A DNA stretch of 64,000 bases from Prorocentrum cordatum (taxonomy: Eukaryota > Sar > Dinophyceae > Prorocentrales > Prorocentraceae), in assembly GCA_963575745.1 (NCBI GenBank), contig CAUYUJ010016909.1, positions 158,621 through 222,620 on the forward strand. Direction: 5' to 3'. Shown here in pieces: positions 55,395 through 64,000 of this stretch (the stretch's first letter is position 1; every line of letters starts with the position of its first letter). The position numbers and the translations under genes were made by a program. The notes under the pieces were generated by a model. The model had not been told where the DNA came from. It saw only the letters and a list, made by a program, of their open reading frames with translations, and searched no databases.

Positions 55395-55600
55395 TGGTGA
55401 TGTTGATGGTGATGATGCTGCTGATGATGATGATGATGCGGATGAGGAGGATGACGAGGATGAACTATAAAGGTGCAGGCTATGATGATACTTGTGATGA
55501 ACAAGTGACGATGGTGATGGTGATGGCGATGCTGATGCTGCTGATGGTGGTGATGGTGATGGGCAATCATGGGCATGCTAATCTTAATGCTGAAGGTGAG
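55395..55600. repeat. GAT-rich microsatellite
   Basis: GATGAT, GATGCT and GATGGT units in two runs (55,395-55,465 and 55,495-55,563). Confidence 0.8.
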
Positions 55601-55710
55601 GACACTTCTGACCATGATCAGATCAGATCATGGCCCATGGAGTCCTCTGGGGGTCACGCTACTGAAGCCTTGAGACCATTCAAACTCTGGAGGGGCTGCT
55701 ACGCGGCCAA

Positions 55711-56028
55711 CTACTTGATTAATGTAAAACTGGATTCGGCCACACTCTGCACGAGGCAGCATTGGCCCATAGACTGAGGAGGCTCCCCCTGGAGCGCAGC
55801 TAGGGGTCGGAGCTCCCAGCACTCGAGCGACAAACTCTCTTCTCTCCTCCCACGACCCGACCCCCTCCCACGACTACCGCCCCGACCCTTCCCCGGGATG
55901 GTTGTTGCCTTGGCAGCAGAATTGATGGCGTGCTTGGCATGCCCGAAGCTCTCCAAGTAGCTCTGAACAACACGCTTGCCGCGACAGGCCCTATCACAAA
56001 GTGCTTGTGAGATCACTCCTCTCGCCAA
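55711..56028 (-). other. Open frame with weak myosin-like motif
   Basis: The minus frame reads RVVQSYLESFGHAKHAINS. The LExFGxAKxxxN pattern recalls the conserved LEAFGNAKTVRN segment of myosin motors, but the rest (KGRGGSRGRGSGRGRREES) does not fit, and neither P-loop nor switch motifs are nearby. It could be a short exon, a fragment or chance. Confidence 0.2.
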
Positions 56029-56498
56029 GGAGGAGGTGGAGGAGAAGGAGCAAGAAAAACGAGGAGCGAGGAGGGAGCAGGGGGAGGACGAGGAGGAGGG
56101 AGGACAGAGGGAGGGTGAGGAAGGGGCAGGAGGAACGAGGAGTGGGGCAGGGGGGGGCGAGGACCGAAGACCCGGGACAAAGGGGGGCCCGCCTCCGCCA
56201 GCGGCCCCGGCGAGCGGCTGCGCGCGAACGAGACCTCTGCCGGGCGCCGTCGACCGCCGTCGGCCTTCCGTGGCCGGCCGCTGTCGGTCGTCGGCGTCGC
56301 TGTCGTTCTCCTCGGTGCGTCGTCCGTCGCCGCCGCCGCCGCCCGCCGCCGCCGTCTGTCGCCCTCGCCGTCGGTCGTCGGCCGTCGGCGCCGCCGTCGT
56401 CCGTCGTCCCCAGATCTGCGGCGATGCGTTTTTTTCCCACTGGCGGCGGATCTGGGATCAGCTCGGGGCTCCAGAACTGTGTGGTGACGGTCTGCGTT
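56029..56498. repeat. GGA run and GTCG/GCCG-rich stretch
   Basis: Polypurine at 56,030-56,160, then CGTCGGTCGTCGGC-type repeats at 56,245-56,410, similar to those at 58,720-58,790. No gene. Confidence 0.5.
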
Positions 56499-56709
56499 CT
56501 GGACGCCCGAAGTGGGTACAGAACAAATGGGTACAATGCCCAACAACAAATGTTGTCCCAAACCAACAGCGGCCGCTGTTGGGCAGGCGGCCTTCTGTCT
56601 CGAATGGACACAGGCCGCGGCGGCGCGGGCAGCGAATCCTGTTCGAAAGGAACAGGAACTGCTGTTGGGCATCGTACCCATTCTTTGCGTACCCATGTCG
56701 GGCGTCCAG
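56499..56709. mobile_element. MITE-like element, copy 2
   Basis: The ends are inverted repeats of about 50 bp. The left reads CTGGACGCCCGAAGTGGGTA and the right, reverse-complemented, CTGGACGCCCGACATGGGTA. In both, AATGGGTAC(A/G)ATGCCCAACA follows. Length is 211 bp. It is homologous along its length to 1,533-1,757, with better preserved ends. It has no coding capacity. It shares the flanking order with copy 1 (the R repeat and a CCT tract downstream). Confidence 0.8.
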
Positions 56710-57055
56710 AGACCTCACCGCGCGGTCCGCCACCGCCACCGAGCGCTGCCCCCGCTGACCGACGGTTCCGCGGCGGCGGCGCGGCGAGGCGGCCCAGCAG
56801 CGACGCGCTCGGGGGCCCCCCCGCGCGCCGCGAGGCCGGGGGCGTCTTGGCGGCCTTCGGGGCCCGTGGGCCCCAAGTGGAGGGCTGAACTTAAGCGGTG
56901 TTTTTATTCTTCGTTTTGTTGTCGTTTTCCATCGCTTTTGTCTCGAATCTCTACCTATCCCGCAAAAAACGAAGTCGAAACGAACGCGGCCCACGAACTC
57001 ATCAAAAGCACCAGTTAGGTCCAGCCCTGATGGCGTCCACGGTCTTGGGCCCCTG
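56710..57055. other. No supported gene
   Basis: GC-rich, then T-rich near 56,900-56,940. No domain. Confidence 0.4.
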
Positions 57056-57376
57056 GGGGCGTCCCAGAGGAGGGCGTCGAAGAGGGGGGCTCGCAAAGCA
57101 TGGCCGGAGGCATGCGCGCGGCCGGGGGGGGGAACAGGGGCCCAGCGGAAGAGGGCGAGGGGGCCATGAAGTGCGAGGAAGCCTCACAGCCCCTGCCATG
57201 AAATTCACCTCCCGCCTCCTCCTCCTCCTCCCCCTCCTCCTCCTCCCTCCTCCTCCTCCTCCTCCTCCTCCTCCTCCTCCTCCTCTCCTCCTCCTCCTCC
57301 TCTCCTCCTCTCCTCCTCCTCTCCTCCCCCTCCTCCTCCTCCTCCTCCTCCTCCTCCTCCTCCTCCTCCTCCTCCT
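57056..57376. repeat. Dispersed repeat R, copy B, plus (CCT)n tract
   Basis: GGGGGCGTCCCAGAGGAGGG through GCATGGCCGGAGGCATGCGC matches 2,126-2,300. A CCT/CTC microsatellite follows at 57,205-57,376. Confidence 0.6.
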
Positions 57377-57553
57377 CTGGAGCCTCTGCGGACCCAATCC
57401 CTCATTTAAAGACTGGCCCGAACATGAGCGGATCAGAAGAGGAACACGACGGCGCAACGACGGGCTCCCTCAAGTGCACCTCCATGCCAGGCACGAGCCC
57501 CGCGGCCGAGTAGGCGACGGACCACGCCACGGCTGGTAAGGAGTACACGAGGG

Positions 57554-58450
57554 TCACTGCTGGTTGCAGGACGCCTCACCTTTCGTCTCCACAGTCACGG
57601 GCCATCCTTCACGCTCCAGTCTGGCAAGCTTCCACCTGAACGGCTGTGGATATAGTTTGCGCCTCCTCGATATCCGCTTGGCGCTGATGGCACCGACTGT
57701 CTGGGCGTGCAACTGCTGGACCACCGCCAGATCCGCATCCGTGGCGCTGACCCCAGCCTCAGCAGCCCCACCCTCAGAGCCGTCCGTACTGGGGGGGTGG
57801 GACCCCAGCACAGGAAACTGCGCAGCAGCCCCACCCTCAGAGCCGTCCGTACTGGGGGGGTGGGACCCCAGCACAGGAAACTGCGAAGCCTCCGCGTCCG
57901 AGAGCTCGTGGATCTCGGAGTCTTCCTGCACGACGTGGACGGAGGGCCCCACGGGCAGCAGCTCCCAGGTGCCAGGGACGAATTCCGCCGCATCAGCAGA
58001 GAGGCTGGTGGGGGCGCGGCCGACTCCCGCGCGCCGTACCTCGAGGCGAGGCCCACGCTGTGCTCGGCGAAGCTCGCGGGCGCCTGCTAACGCCACGTCG
58101 ATCTCGAGGGCCTCGGCGTGGAGCGCAACATTGCGCCGCAGCTTCTCCAGCCAGGTGGGCTCCATCCCGTGGAGCGTGGCCACGAAGGCAGGCAGAAGTG
58201 CGCGGAGACGCTGTGCCATCTCCGCATCCCCCACGATGTAGTCCAGGGCCGCTTCCGCCGCTGCCAGCTGCCCGCGGACGGCCTGCAGCTCCTCCACGCG
58301 CTTGGCCACGGCACGGTCAGCGGACCAACGCGCCCATGCCCGAGAAGCCCGGCGGGCCTCGGCAGAGCGCACTGGGCGGAGAAAAGCTCCGCCCTCCCGC
58401 GCCATTCCCAAGTCCGGAACACCTCCAGCAGCAGCAGACCGGTCGCACAT
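57554..58450 (-). CDS. Hypothetical protein, SL-tagged gene
   Basis: 298 codons from the ATG at 58,450, which is 37 nt downstream of a perfect spliced-leader copy. The N-terminal half is Ala/Arg/Leu-rich and probably helical (RVEELQAVRGQLAAAEAALD, then RRNVALHAEALEIDVALAGA). The middle is acidic (VVQEDSEIHELSDAEA). A 21-residue unit (QFPVLGSHPPSTDGSEGG...) is duplicated exactly or nearly so, and the C-terminal part is basic (AKRISRRRKLYPQPFRWKLA). No known domain or signal peptide is seen. Near the stop, CGAAAGGTGAGG resembles a 5' splice site, and another frame stays open downstream (LQPAVTLVYSLPAVAWSVAY), so the true C-terminus may differ. The SL suggests a retroposed copy. Confidence 0.6.
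   Translation of the reverse strand: MCDRSAAAGGVPDLGMAREGGAFLRPVRSAEARRASRAWARWSADRAVAKRVEELQAVRGQLAAAEAALDYIVGDAEMAQRLRALLPAFVATLHGMEPTWLEKLRRNVALHAEALEIDVALAGARELRRAQRGPRLEVRRAGVGRAPTSLSADAAEFVPGTWELLPVGPSVHVVQEDSEIHELSDAEASQFPVLGSHPPSTDGSEGGAAAQFPVLGSHPPSTDGSEGGAAEAGVSATDADLAVVQQLHAQTVGAISAKRISRRRKLYPQPFRWKLARLEREGWPVTVETKGEASCNQQ
57764..57889. repeat. 63-bp tandem duplication within the gene
   Basis: Two copies of a 63-bp unit containing GTACTGGGGGGGTGGGACCC are in frame (21 codons) and essentially identical, so the duplication is recent. Confidence 0.9.
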
Positions 58451-58487
58451 GACGAGCCAGCTTGAGCCCCGGGGGCGCGTCCGACGG

Positions 58488-58509
58488 CTTGAGCCAAAAT
58501 GGCTACGGA
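58488..58509 (-). other. Perfect dinoflagellate spliced-leader copy
   Basis: On the minus strand the sequence is T, then CCGTAGCCATTTTGGCTCAA, then G: all 22 positions of the SL consensus (first base D = T here). It is followed by CCGTCGGACG, not by a GT splice donor, so it is not an SL RNA gene. A further GGCTCAAG ending at 58,470 may be a 3' piece of an older leader. Recognition of the SL is from established knowledge of dinoflagellate trans-splicing. Confidence 0.93.
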
Positions 58510-58565
58510 TCCTCCTCCTCCTCCTCCTCCTCCTCCTCCTCCTCCTCCTCCTCCTCCTCCTCCTA
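58510..58565. repeat. (CCT)n microsatellite next to the SL
   Basis: About 17 CCT units lie immediately upstream (in gene sense) of the spliced-leader copy. Confidence 0.9.
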
Positions 58566-58844
58566 GTCCCTAGTCGTCACCCCCCTCTTGGCCGCCCCCG
58601 ATGGTTTGGCCCAAGGGCCATCGAACACGGACCTGGAACGACAGACTACCTCTGGGACAAGCGGTCGGGACCTCTGGGGCCGTGCATTGAAAAAACATCG
58701 TCGGATGTCTGGGTCCGTCGCTGGACGCCGTCGGTCGTCAGCGCCGCCGTCGTTGTCCGTCGTCCGTAGTCCGTCGTCGTCCTGGTCGTCGGTTGTTCAA
58801 GTGCTTCAAGAAAGGCTTCTTGAAAGAGGCTCTGGGGGATCTCG

Positions 58845-59062
58845 AGCAGAAGCGCGGAAATGAGGCCAGCGCGGCAGCGGGAGCACGATTCGGAACGAGC
58901 GGAAGCGCGGAAAGGAGGCCAGCGCTGCAGCGGGAACACGATTCGGATCGAGCGGAAGCGCGGAAACGAGGCCAGCGCTGCAGCAGGAACACGATTCGGA
59001 TCGAGCAGAAGCCCCAACAGGAGGCCAGCGGTGCAGCTGGAGCAGCAGTTTGGAGGAACCGA
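58845..59062. repeat. Four copies of a 53-bp minisatellite
   Basis: AGGCCAGCGCTGCAGCGGGA-type units with ACACGATTCGGATCGAGC recur at 58,863, 58,916, 58,969 and 59,022. The last is the most diverged. Confidence 0.85.
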
Positions 59063-60690
59063 AAGCGTTCGGATTGGAGCAGCGCGTACAGAAATTCAAC
59101 TCGCAGGCATCCGATGTGTCAAAACCATACGCGGAGGGGGGCGCGATCCCTCACAGTGGTCTTCGGGGGGACGGGAGAGTCGTATTCAGGTTGAGAAAGA
59201 GTGGAGAGAGCAAGGAGGGAGGGGGAGAGGGAGGAGGGAGGAACGTGAGGAGGGGTCAGAAGGGAGGAGGGAGCACGGAGGAGTGGGGGAAGAGGAGGAG
59301 GAGGTGGAAGGGGAGGAGGGAGGAGGAGGATGATAAGAAGTGGGAGGTGGGTTGTAAGAAGTGGGATGAGGGGCGAGGGAGGGGGAGCCCTTCTCCCCGT
59401 CCTGGTGAGGGTGCGACCGCAGGCTGACTGTTGTCACAACCCTGCGCTCGATACGCCCCTGTGCTTACCCAAAATACCACTTGCTACTGTCCAGGGCTCT
59501 GCTTCGTTTATCTGTTTTGCCACTGCCTGTCCAGGGCTACCCCTCTCCATGCTGCCTCCTCCTCCATCTCAATCCTTCTCCCTCCTCATCCGCCTCCTCG
59601 GTCTTTCACCCCCCTTCTCCTCCTCCTCCTCCTCCTCCTCCTCCTCCTCCTCCATCTTCCTCCTCCTCCCATTTCATCATCCCTCCTTACTTCCTTCCTC
59701 CCTCCCTCCCTCCCTCCTCCTCCTCCTCCTCCTCCTCCTCCTTCTCCTCCTCTGCTCCACCCGTATTCATCTCCCTAACTCCTTCCCTCTCCCTCTCTCT
59801 CCCTCTATTTCTCTTTCTCTCTCTCTCTCTCTCGCTGTCTGCCTCTCCCCCTCTCTACCTACCTCTCGTTCTCTGGATTCGGACCGGGCGGGGGAAGACG
59901 AGGAGGCAGAAGGCAGGAGGAGGCAGGAGGAGGCAGGAGGCTGAGAAGGCACAAAAGTCCACTGCGACGGGAAAGCCCCGAACCAACCCAACCGATCGCG
60001 AAACCGAACAAAAAAAAAATCAGCCGAGACCGACGGACCGAAGGCAACCCGCAAAAAGAACGCGGCGGCGCAGCAGCCGACTCTGCGAAGAGGCCGAGCC
60101 GGCCGAAGCGCGGGCACCCTCGGGCAAGGAGGTAGCAGGAGGAGAGCGCAGGACCAGTCGGCATCGACTCGAAGTCGCTTCGAATCGTGATTCGTCGTCG
60201 TCGTCGTCGCGGTCGTCGACGTCGTCGTCGTCGTGGTCGTCGTGGTCGTCGTGCCCGTCGTGGTCGTCGTTGTCGCCGACGAACGCGACCACGACGACCA
60301 CCCACTCACTCACTCAGTAGCTCCCGAACCTCAAGCTTCGAGGTCAAGGTTCGAATCACCACTTGACCGGCTCCGCCGCCCCAGCCAAAAACCAGGGGGA
60401 AGGGGGGCTAAAACGAACGAAGAGCCCGGTCAAGGACGCCAGACAAGCCTTCGGCCTTCGGCCCTTGCAAGACAAGCAGCTGTTTCGCAACACCGGCTCT
60501 GGGCAGGCTGTGCTGCCCGAATCGGAATTCGCGTGGGATCGGGCTGCATCGGAATGAGTCGAAGCCGACCTGGACCAGAAGCGCCGGGACGCACCGCGGC
60601 GCAACAACGAGATCGGGCCGCACTGGACCGCTCAAATCAGAATCGTCGGCGTCCAAGTGGATCGAGCCAGCCGGAATCGGCATCGGCATC
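59063..60690. repeat. Simple-sequence mosaic, no supported gene
   Basis: GGA-rich 59,205-59,340, CCT 59,617-59,755, CTCT 59,790-59,835 and GTCGTC 60,190-60,290. The intervening sequence shows no domain. A 7-bp hairpin (GGTCAAG...CTTGACC) around GTTCGAATC at 60,340-60,366 is not a tRNA. Confidence 0.6.
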
Positions 60691-61835
60691 GGCATTGGAG
60701 GAAGAGGAGGAGGAGGAGGAGGAGGAGGAGGAGGATGAGGAGGAGGAGAGGAGGAGCGGAGGAGGGGGAGGACAGGAGGAGGAGGAGGCGGGGAGGGGGA
60801 GGGATAAGGGGAGGAGGAGGACGAGGAGGAGGAGTGAGGAGGCGGAGGAGGAGGCGGGGGGAGGGCAAAGGAGGGAGGGAGGAGGAGGAGGCGGAGGGGG
60901 AGGAGAGTGAGGAGCGGGGGAGGAGCACGGATAAGGAGGACGAGGAGGCGGAGGAGGAAGGTGGAGGAGGGAGGAGGAGGGGAGGAGAAGGAGGAGGGGA
61001 GGTGAGGAGGGAGAAGGGGAGGAGGGGAGGAGGGGCGAGGAGAAGGGGACGCGGGGAGGGGACGAAGAGGCGGAGGAGGATACGGCAAGCGGAAGAGGCG
61101 AGGAGGTGGGGAGGGAGGGACGCGGCGCAGGAGGAGGAGGAGAGTCGGAGAGGAGGAGGGGCGGGAGGGTGGGAGGAGGGGGGAGGGAGGGCGGGAGGGC
61201 AAAGGGGAGGGGGGACGCGGCGGCGGCGGCGGCGGGCCAGGAGGCGGAGGAGGGGAGGAAGGAGGAGGCGGAGGAGGGCGGAGGAGGGGAGGACGGAGCC
61301 CCCCCTGGAACGATGGCGGGATCCACCGTGCGGCAGGCGGCCGCGCTTGCCGTCGGCGGCCCACGCGATCAGGCGCGCTGGCGGGCTGCATGCCGACACT
61401 GCCGCGGCCGCTTCGGGGGGGCCAGCGGAGGAGGAGGCGGGGAGGAGGAGGAGGCGGAGGAGGATAGGAGGAGGAGGAGGGGGTCGGCGGATGAGGAGGC
61501 GGAGGCGGAGTAGGAGGAGGAGGAGGGAGGGGAGGCGGCGGCGGCGGAGGGGGAGGAGGGGGGCGGATGGGCGGGAGGAGGGGGGAGGAGGGGGAAGGGA
61601 AGGAGGAGGAGGAGGCGGGAGGAGGAGGAGGAGGAGGGAGGAAGAGGCAGGCGGCGGAGGGGAGGAGGAGGCGTAAGGCGGCGCGGAGGGCGGAGGAAGG
61701 AGGAGGGGAGGAGGAGAGGGAGGAGGACGATGGAGGAGGAGGAGGACGATGGAGGAGGATGGGGAGGAGGAGGAGGAGGAGGAGGAGAAGGAGGAGGAGG
61801 AGGAGGAGGAGGAGGGGGAGGAGGAGGACCAGCGC
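60690..61835. repeat. 1.15-kb GGA polypurine tract
   Basis: Almost all purine, with only short breaks (e.g. 61,300-61,425). It begins 70 nt beyond the stop codon of the LINE at 61,906-64,000, so on the LINE strand it is (TCC)-rich 3' sequence. Confidence 0.85.
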
Positions 61836-61905
61836 ACTGCTTAGGATGATGTCTGTGATCCACCGCGCCCCAGCGCGGAGACAGAGGCCTGGGCCTCCGA
61901 GCTCA

Positions 61906-64000
61906 TCAGGGGGTAGAGGCAGCCCCCGCAGCAGAGCTTGATGCTGCTGCCAGATCCCTGAGAGTCTGGCGGTAAAATTGGGCCAGGGGGACAGGGGGTT
62001 TGAAAACCACAGGTGAATTCTTCCCCCCTTTCGGGTGTCTGAGACTGAGAACCTTAGAGAGACGGTCGGCGGCACCTGTACTCTGTGGCCCTCGACGTAA
62101 ACACTCCGAATTGAGTCCCCTGCCTTGCTCCATATAAGAGCCGCAATCTTTACAGATAATCAGGGTGGACGAATTGTCCACGTATTCTAACCATAGGAGA
62201 TTGTGCCTTTTCGGGTCCTGGGCTAGCTTAGCCATAGCAGCACAGTACCCTGGGCACTTCTCATTCTGACGGGCTATCTGGTGTTGGCTGGACTTCGCCG
62301 TCACTCGGCAAACGGTGCATAACCATTTACCCCTTATATATTCCCAGTTATGAGTCGCGTCCGCTGCCTCCGACACAGCCACAGGCGGCGGAGGAGGGGG
62401 CGAGGGAGGCGGAGGGGCGGCCCCAGGGTCCCAGACGTGAGGAGCGGACGCGGCTCCTATGGGGGGGTTGGAACTCGTGGGAGCCTCGAGGCCCTTCTTG
62501 CCTCTCTTAGGAGCCAAGGCGGGCCACTTGGGGAGGATTCTAGCCAGATAACGCAAAAATCTGCCGAGCAAACGGGTTTGAAACGCATGGGATTCAACCT
62601 CGGACCTGCTGGGCTGGGCCATCTTCTGGGCCGCCTGCTTAGCTGCCTTGTCGGCAGCGTCGTTCCCGAGGGCGTGGGTCCTTTCTTCTGGGGAGGAAAA
62701 CTCGGCTTCGAGAGACTGGTGGCCTTTGACTTTACATATACAACTGCTAGGGCGGACGCAGCACGCGCCTGCCAAGACCTTGAAGCCGCTCATGGTAGAC
62801 CTGCGAGAGAAACGATGGGCCAGATGGAGGTCTATAGCGGCTTTATAATCCGTGTGCACATGGGTGATCAACGGCGAGGCATGGCAAGCTAAAAGAATCG
62901 CTAACTGCTCTGCAGCTCCTGAAGTCTGTCGAAACTGCTGCCCCACCTGGCCTGTGAGGATGGCGAAAGGTTCGTCTTCTCGCAGGGCAACAACAGAGAA
63001 TCCAGCCGCTCTGTAGGCTGGGTGGAGAGAATTGTCGCAACTGCCGTCAGTGTAGACTTGGCCCTCGAAGGCCTCTTGCAGAGACAAAACAGGGTCCCTG
63101 CACCAAAATTCAACATCTTCTATCCCAAGGCCAGGCCTGGCTCCCACGGAAAACTCAGGGTCCCGCTGGAAACCAAAACGCAACAAGGGCTCATCGCTGC
63201 TCGACTGCAGCAGTTCTAGCTCATGAGGACTGAAGCATTCTTCACGCTCATTCCTGGTCAAATCACAGCCGAAAACACGGTGCTTGATATCATCAGACAC
63301 AGCACCGCAGAGGCAGGCGGGGTCGACAGGGTAGCCTGCATCCTTGGCTCGAGCTTTAGTCCAGCAGCCTTGGGTGAGAAACGTCAAGAGACACCCTCTC
63401 TCTTGCTTCGACAGCGAGGGATCTTTCAAAGCGGCGAGGGCAACTGTAGGGTCTAGCCTAGCACCTGGAGCTCCAAGCTTGCTCGCGGCCTTCTCTCTCA
63501 AAATGTCTAGCCAGTCGTCCTGCATGAGCTGCTGTACAAACGCAGGAGAGTAGCTGGTCATGGGGTAATGCAGGCCGCTGCGAGAAACAAAAACGAGAGG
63601 GGAGGCCAGACTCCACCCAATTCGTTTGAGAGACAGGATCATGGCCCCGAAGGGGCCTCGCACGGCCGCCCACCTCTGGGGCGTGGAGCCCAAAAGGCTC
63701 TCCCCGCGGGCCCTGAGGGCTCTCAGCGAGGCCAGCGCTTGACTCGAATTGGTGGCGGCACTCCACACGAGCATGTGCCACAGCATGGCGGGTCCAAGGG
63801 CAAGCTTCCAGGTGGGGTCACCCACTAGGATTAAGCTTAAAGTCCTGCTTCTAGTGGCGCATTTGGGCCCCGCTAGCTTTAAATATTGTTGCTGGGCAAT
63901 AGCTAGTTGCGAATTATTAAGGCCCGTCACTTCATGTCCAAAAGACGTTGCTGCAAAGATCCCCGTGTTGTAAACCTTCCTCGTGTCTCCACCTCCTTTC
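61906..64000 (-). CDS. LINE polyprotein, C-terminal part with RNase H (5' end beyond window)
   Basis: The frame is open from the window edge to a stop at 61,906 (about 698 codons). The edge sequence KVYNTGIFAATSFGHEVTGL fits the region just after the reverse-transcriptase palm, so the polymerase lies beyond the window. A LINE-type zinc knuckle follows (CLCGAVSDDIKHRVFGC, about residue 206 counted from 63,930). Then a complete RNase H domain: VYTDGSCDN (about 291), AEQLA (about 338), HTDYKAA (about 357) and GNDAADKAA (about 421), giving all four acidic catalytic residues. The tail carries two further Cys clusters (WLCTVC...KCPGYC and IICKDCGSY). No stop or shift is seen, so this copy may be recent. 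It differs from the LINE at 47-52 kb, which lacks RNase H. Confidence 0.85.
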   Translation of the reverse strand, partial: KGGGDTRKVYNTGIFAATSFGHEVTGLNNSQLAIAQQQYLKLAGPKCATRSRTLSLILVGDPTWKLALGPAMLWHMLVWSAATNSSQALASLRALRARGESLLGSTPQRWAAVRGPFGAMILSLKRIGWSLASPLVFVSRSGLHYPMTSYSPAFVQQLMQDDWLDILREKAASKLGAPGARLDPTVALAALKDPSLSKQERGCLLTFLTQGCWTKARAKDAGYPVDPACLCGAVSDDIKHRVFGCDLTRNEREECFSPHELELLQSSSDEPLLRFGFQRDPEFSVGARPGLGIEDVEFWCRDPVLSLQEAFEGQVYTDGSCDNSLHPAYRAAGFSVVALREDEPFAILTGQVGQQFRQTSGAAEQLAILLACHASPLITHVHTDYKAAIDLHLAHRFSRRSTMSGFKVLAGACCVRPSSCICKVKGHQSLEAEFSSPEERTHALGNDAADKAAKQAAQKMAQPSRSEVESHAFQTRLLGRFLRYLARILPKWPALAPKRGKKGLEAPTSSNPPIGAASAPHVWDPGAAPPPPSPPPPPPVAVSEAADATHNWEYIRGKWLCTVCRVTAKSSQHQIARQNEKCPGYCAAMAKLAQDPKRHNLLWLEYVDNSSTLIICKDCGSYMEQGRGLNSECLRRGPQSTGAADRLSKVLSLRHPKGGKNSPVVFKPPVPLAQFYRQTLRDLAAASSSAAGAASTP

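Noticed and set aside
55711-56028. Myosin motor fragment
   Set aside because: Only one short motif resembles myosin; P-loop and switch sequences are absent, so it is listed as an open frame only.
58488-58509. Spliced-leader RNA gene
   Set aside because: No GT donor, intron or Sm-type site follows the leader. Instead a short leader and an ORF follow.
60335-60370. tRNA T-arm-like GGTTCGAATC
   Set aside because: The flanking bases form a simple 7-bp hairpin and do not give a T stem or the remaining tRNA arms.

Overview
The window reads as repeat-dominated, GC-rich nuclear DNA of a dinoflagellate. The strongest taxonomic mark is a perfect 22-nt copy of the dinoflagellate trans-spliced leader (SL) on the minus strand at 58,488-58,509, directly upstream of an open reading frame. 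A second, slightly decayed SL lies at 9,498-9,518 upstream of a signal-peptide ORF. SL sequence is added to mRNA in trans, so SL in genomic DNA next to an ORF marks a processed transcript copied back into the chromosome. The species cannot be fixed from this sequence. Every coding segment I can recognise lies on the minus strand, although one open region (53.9-55.3 kb) is ambiguous in strand.

Layout. 1-9 kb: short inverted-repeat (foldback, MITE-like) elements, a dispersed repeat and pyrimidine microsatellites. 8.9-9.5 kb: an SL-tagged retrocopy of a secreted protein with a frameshift. 9.5-14.1 kb: an array of about 1.1-kb repeat units built largely from a degenerate CCCAAGAGGCC satellite, with one segment inverted. 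14.1-14.8 kb: a 0.7-kb element with 39-bp terminal inverted repeats. 15.1-22.0 kb: a decayed autonomous Helitron (Rep plus Pif1-type helicase) on the minus strand. 22-31 kb: minisatellites (about 17, 102, 81 and 18-30 bp units), a 0.7-kb CA/ACGT tract, and GGA and GAT arrays.

31-46 kb: a paired direct and inverted repeat, a decayed reverse transcriptase (33.2-34.9 kb), broken hypothetical genes, a 1.2-kb CT tract and the endonuclease domain of a decayed LINE (45.3-46.3 kb). 47.4-52.0 kb: an uninterrupted 1,521-codon LINE polyprotein (endonuclease, reverse transcriptase, three zinc fingers) with a second 212-aa ORF overlapping its 3' end in another frame. Both this LINE and the decayed one are preceded by the same roughly 346-bp polypurine monomer, which looks like a LINE 5' promoter/UTR repeat. 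53-58 kb: GAT arrays, a hydrophobic/hydrophilic sense-antisense open region, a second copy of the left-end MITE and its neighbouring repeat, then the SL-tagged 298-aa gene. 60.7-64 kb: a 1.1-kb polypurine tract and the 3' half of another LINE with a complete RNase H active site, running off the window edge.

The genes do not form a pathway. The window is a record of retroposition (LINEs and SL-bearing retrocopies), Helitron invasion, MITE-like amplification and microsatellite growth. The LINE machinery is a plausible source of the retrocopying activity, but that link is inference. No rRNA, tRNA, SL RNA gene or CRISPR array was found. Most long open frames here are low-complexity shadows of repeats and are not annotated as genes.
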